A DNA stretch of 64,000 nt from Typhlomys cinereus (lineage: Eukaryota > Chordata > Mammalia > Rodentia > Platacanthomyidae), in NCBI GenBank assembly GCA_023101885.1, contig JALPQD010000205.1, positions 2,771,298 through 2,835,297 of the forward strand. The letters are read 5' to 3'. Shown here one piece after another: positions 62,723 to 64,000 of this stretch. The translations under genes were made by a program, and so were the position numbers. Within the stretch, counting starts at the first letter, position 1. Every line of letters starts with the position of its first letter. The notes beneath the pieces were generated by a model that did no database searches, was not told the origin of the DNA, and saw only the letters and a program-made list of their open reading frames with translations.

Positions 62723-63380
62723 TCATCACACCTATAGCATTTACATGAACTATGTATTCTATACACCTGGAATGACAAAGAAGTAATGGCATAAATCTAA
62801 GAATGAGTCATTTAGAATTTATAGACCGAGACTGAGAACTCCATTAAAGCAAGGCATTGATGTGGATGTAAGAACTGTATATGAGCACAGTTGTAGTGAG
62901 ACTCATGCTAAGCAGATCAGAAGATTTAAGAATACTTCAGACCCCAATAACAAGAGAAAAAAAAGGTGTCTGGCTCAGAAGAACTAGGACAATCTCCAAT
63001 GGAATCTTCCAGTATAAGACTTGACTTATAACCTAATGCCAGAAAAAAATGCTCCTCAACTCTATCTGTAGACAAACTATAAAGCTTACACAACAACTGA
63101 CAAAGAGAGGACCATCAGCATGTTCTTTTATGACTCAAATGACATAGAAGATTTGAACTGCACCCCTCATTCAAGTAAACTACACTAATTATATTTCCCA
63201 GTAATTCAGATAACAGAACTGAAGATCACTTTGTAAAGTTGCATAATAAACAAATGAACCCTGGAGGGTAAAGGGCACAGTAGCAACTAAAAACTTGTCC
63301 AGACTGGTTGACAGGAACCTCTCCAGCCACCTCTCCTTCCTTACTTCTGCCTAGATCATGACTCCGCATCCAACCATTTG
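62723..63380. other. Unresolved intronic DNA
   Basis: Nothing recognised. Confidence 0.45.
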
Positions 63381-63384
63381 GCCA

Positions 63385-63655
63385 AGTTGTGTACCTGTCC
63401 CTAAGGATGCTGTGCTCTGTTAGGGCACCTTTGCCATCCGCATCATATCTCTCTCCCTAAGTAAGTCACATGCATCTTTCAAGACTGGGCTCAGATGCCT
63501 TCTCTGAGTTTCCTCCATCCCAGCCTGCGTTAAATGCATCACCGAGAATTCAGACAATATGAAAGCATTTAGGGTTTTTTTTTGTATTGGTCTAATTAAT
63601 AGACTATTTACTCATGGAGTCTATAGTGTCTACTATACAAGCAACAAATAATGAC
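63385..63655 (+). mobile_element. L2-like LINE 3' relic
   Basis: CATCTTTCAAGACTGGGCTC, AGATGCCTTCTCTGAGTTTCC and TCCATCCCAGCC match the L2 3' stretch (usually TTCAAGGCCCAGCTCAAATG). ACTCATGGAGTCTATAGTG follows where the L2 GAGGGCAGGGA segment belongs. Confidence 0.6.
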
Positions 63656-64000
63656 CAAAAAAGTAGAACAAATAAACACATGAAAAAGTTCCTATAACAA
63701 GAAAAGAGACGATGAACTAGAAGAGAAATTTACAGATAATCAAAAATCATGGGTCCTTTTGCCTATTGATTTGTAAATGTATGCACTTTCATTTACAAGC
63801 CAACAACAGTTTAGACAAACATACCACATTTATCTGTAATCGTGAACCTTGGCCTAAGACAATATATTTACTAACATGCTAGTGAAAACTCTCAGCAACA
63901 AAAATGTCATTATATAATGTGCTGTGAAACTCTGAACAGACTCTTACACATAGTTTACACTTTTTCACTGCAGTGATCAAGTATGACCCCTCCTGTCCCT
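63656..64000. other. Unresolved intronic DNA to window edge
   Basis: AT-rich, no recognised feature. Confidence 0.45.

Noticed and set aside
62380..62792. Long Gly/Arg/Lys- and Pro/Leu/Ser-rich open frames on both strands
   Set aside because: Artefacts of a nearly pure G/A tract, which lacks stop codons in several frames.

Overview
This window is nuclear DNA of a rodent and lies almost entirely inside introns. It is AT-rich, has no compact operon-like coding, and about a third or more of it can be assigned by eye to mammalian interspersed repeats. The host looks like a mouse-related (myodont) rodent: B3/B2-, B4- and MaLR/ERVL-type repeats are present, together with a young B2-superfamily SINE whose body is neither the mouse nor the rat version. 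A dipodoid rodent (jerboa, jumping mouse or birch mouse group) is a reasonable guess, but it is an inference.

One protein-coding exon is supported. It is a 77-bp internal exon on the minus strand at 9307-9383, with good splice sites, encoding a coiled-coil segment that I recognise from memory as CCDC85A. The window is therefore read as part of a Ccdc85a gene running right to left: 9384-64000 is the intron upstream of this exon and 1-9306 the intron downstream. No other exon was recognised. Most long open frames are shadows of repeats.

Layout. 1-491 is an L1 3' end. 492-9306 is mostly unresolved intron with a few decayed SINE- or LTR-like stretches. 9307-9383 is the exon. 11405-15800 holds an old B2-like SINE, an ERVL-type LTR with an expanded CA tract, MIR/L2 relics and a young SINE. 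16070-18262 is a mosaic of an inverted L1 3' end, a five-copy minisatellite, a tiny young L1 with a 17-bp target-site duplication (TSD) and an L2-like relic. 18517-20195 has a young SINE and two MaLR LTRs. 22027-22845 is a nested L1 insertion with three copies of one target site. 23819-26430 is SINE-rich. 26830-28576 is the best L1 copy, with a clear TSD and the C-terminal end of ORF2. 29984-36762 has a young SINE, MIR and B4 relics and another L1 3' end. 38127-49145 has old SINEs, an LTR, MIR relics and possible conserved noncoding DNA. 49625-52345 is an old L1 invaded by a young SINE. 55690-57836 is a MaLR element with both LTRs. 61225-63650 has an ERVL-type LTR, a 260-bp G/A tract and L2-like relics.

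I found no undescribed multi-gene system. The most interesting material concerns retrotransposition: tail-only insertions flanked by TSDs, a probable L1 3' transduction, a recurrent antisense open frame in the L1 3' UTR, and a GC-rich young SINE family. Repeat names come from remembered consensus sequences, not from a search.
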